This document shows, piece by piece, positions 63,382 to 64,000 of a stretch of 64,000 nt of DNA. The stretch covers positions 3,099,501 to 3,163,500 of the forward strand of contig NZ_CP116936.1 in the NCBI RefSeq assembly GCF_028475105.1, written 5' to 3'. The notes below the pieces were generated by a model, which saw nothing but the letters and a program-made list of their open reading frames with translations, did not search any database and was not told where the DNA came from. The stretch is from Micromonospora sp. LH3U1. Its GTDB lineage: Bacteria; Actinomycetota; Actinomycetes; Mycobacteriales; Micromonosporaceae. Position numbers and translations under genes: made by a program. How positions within the stretch are numbered: position 1 is the first letter of the stretch; each line of letters begins with the position of its first letter.

Positions 63382-64000
63382 ATGAGCGACTACGGCCATG
63401 ACCTGGTCTTCGGATCCTTCGTCACCCCCAGCGGTGGCAATCCGGACCGCACGGTCGGCGTTGCCGTCCTGGCCGAGCAGGTCGGGCTGGACCTGGTGAC
63501 CTTCCAGGACCACCCGTACCAGCCGGCATTCCTCGACACCTGGACGCTGCTGAGCTTCGTCGCGGCCCGGACCAGCCGTGTGCGCGTGGCGGCGAACGTG
63601 ACGAATCTGCCGCTACGCCCACCGGCGGTGCTCGCCCGCAGCGTGGCCAGCCTGGACCTGCTCAGCGGTGGCCGGGTCAGCCTCGGCCTCGGAGCGGGAG
63701 CGTTCTGGGACGCCATCGAGGCGATGGGTGGCCGACGGTTGACCCCCGGGCAGGGCGTACGAGCGCTGGAGGAGGCCATCGAGATCATCCGTCAGCTCTG
63801 GGACGCCGAGGCGCGCGGCGGAGTTCGTATCGACGGCGAGTTCTACCGGGTGATGGGCGCCAAGCGCGGGCCGGCACCGGCACACGCGGTGCCGATCTGG
63901 CTGGGCGCGTACAAGCCCCGGATGCTTCAGCTCACCGGTCGCCGGGCCGACGGCTGGCTGCCCTCGCTCAGTTACCTCCAGCCCGGTGACCTGGCTAAGG
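63382..64000 (+). CDS. LLM-class flavin-dependent oxidoreductase, 5' part
   Basis: The first 206 residues of a luciferase-like (F420 or FMN) TIM-barrel oxidoreductase that runs off the window. VFGSFVTPSGGNPDRTVGVA, LAEQVGLDLVTFQDHPYQPA, VRVAANVTNLPLRPPAVLAR, SLDLLSGGRVSLGLGAGAFW and AVPIWLGAYKPRMLQLTGRR are family signatures. ATG at 63382 has GGGAGG upstream. F420-dependent use is common in this kind of actinomycete but cannot be told here. It is divergent from a MarR regulator. Confidence 0.9.
   Translation, partial: MSDYGHDLVFGSFVTPSGGNPDRTVGVAVLAEQVGLDLVTFQDHPYQPAFLDTWTLLSFVAARTSRVRVAANVTNLPLRPPAVLARSVASLDLLSGGRVSLGLGAGAFWDAIEAMGGRRLTPGQGVRALEEAIEIIRQLWDAEARGGVRIDGEFYRVMGAKRGPAPAHAVPIWLGAYKPRMLQLTGRRADGWLPSLSYLQPGDLAK

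Overview
This window looks like chromosomal DNA from a high-GC, soil-type actinomycete. A Micromonosporaceae member, probably Micromonospora-like, is my best guess. The base composition is very GC-rich and GTG/TTG starts are frequent. Gene content includes a nitrate-sensor (NIT) histidine kinase of the actinobacterial conservon type, many secreted multidomain glycosidases, LacI/MerR/MocR regulators and B12-riboswitch-controlled class I ribonucleotide reductase. No tRNA, rRNA, CRISPR array, insertion sequence or prophage was recognised. The genus is inferred from gene content, not from a marker gene.

Layout. 1-4.1 kb: 5' part of a sensor kinase, an XRE regulator and a cytochrome P450. 4.5-9.1 kb: secreted GH2 glycosidase divergent from its likely LacI repressor with a perfect operator between them, then a secreted trypsin-like protease. 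9.2-10.5 kb: pyridoxal kinase and an ABM-domain protein. 10.5-17.1 kb (minus strand): a compact cluster of a WGR/beta-propeller protein, a DUF559 nuclease-like protein, a winged-helix protein and a giant AAA+HerA double ATPase. The last three genes overlap by ATGA; this is the best candidate for an undescribed DNA-processing or defence system. 17.3-27.1 kb: polysaccharide hydrolases (CE4 deacetylase-CBM2, GH19 chitinase, a second LacI regulator, a 1870-residue GH92 mannosidase). 27.3-29.0 kb: cobalt uptake genes cbtB-cbtA plus a phosphatase-like gene behind a cobalamin riboswitch.

29.2-35.9 kb: an L-fucose-type catabolic cluster (lactonase, ABC sugar transporter, a deleted aldo-keto reductase, GntR regulator, L-fuconate dehydratase-like enolase-superfamily protein) with matching operator-like sites. 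36.3-40.1 kb: a second cobalamin riboswitch in front of nrdA-nrdB. 40.1-42.4 kb: a MerR-peroxiredoxin fusion lacking the usual peroxidatic cysteines, then enolase. 42.4-46.3 kb: arsenic resistance (arsC, acr3, arsR; divergent arsN1-like acetyltransferase and ArsO-like flavoprotein). 46.3-50.0 kb: DksA-like zinc finger protein and a translationally coupled trio (acyl-CoA-dehydrogenase-like flavoprotein, cytoplasmic PhnD-like protein, TusA-ferritin fusion).

50.0-64.0 kb: a voltage-gated-type ion channel, several regulators (TetR, HxlR, MocR, AraC, MarR), a 28-residue-repeat protein, a QorB-like reductase, an EamA transporter whose start codon overlaps that of the divergent MocR gene, a secreted ThuA/DUF1080/discoidin protein, a fascin-like gene remnant, a Tat-exported PHP-domain protein, and the 5' part of an LLM flavin oxidoreductase.

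Common themes are extracellular carbohydrate breakdown under local repressors, B12/cobalt economy (two riboswitches) and metal/arsenic handling. All domain and family calls were made by eye from translated sequence; no database search was run.
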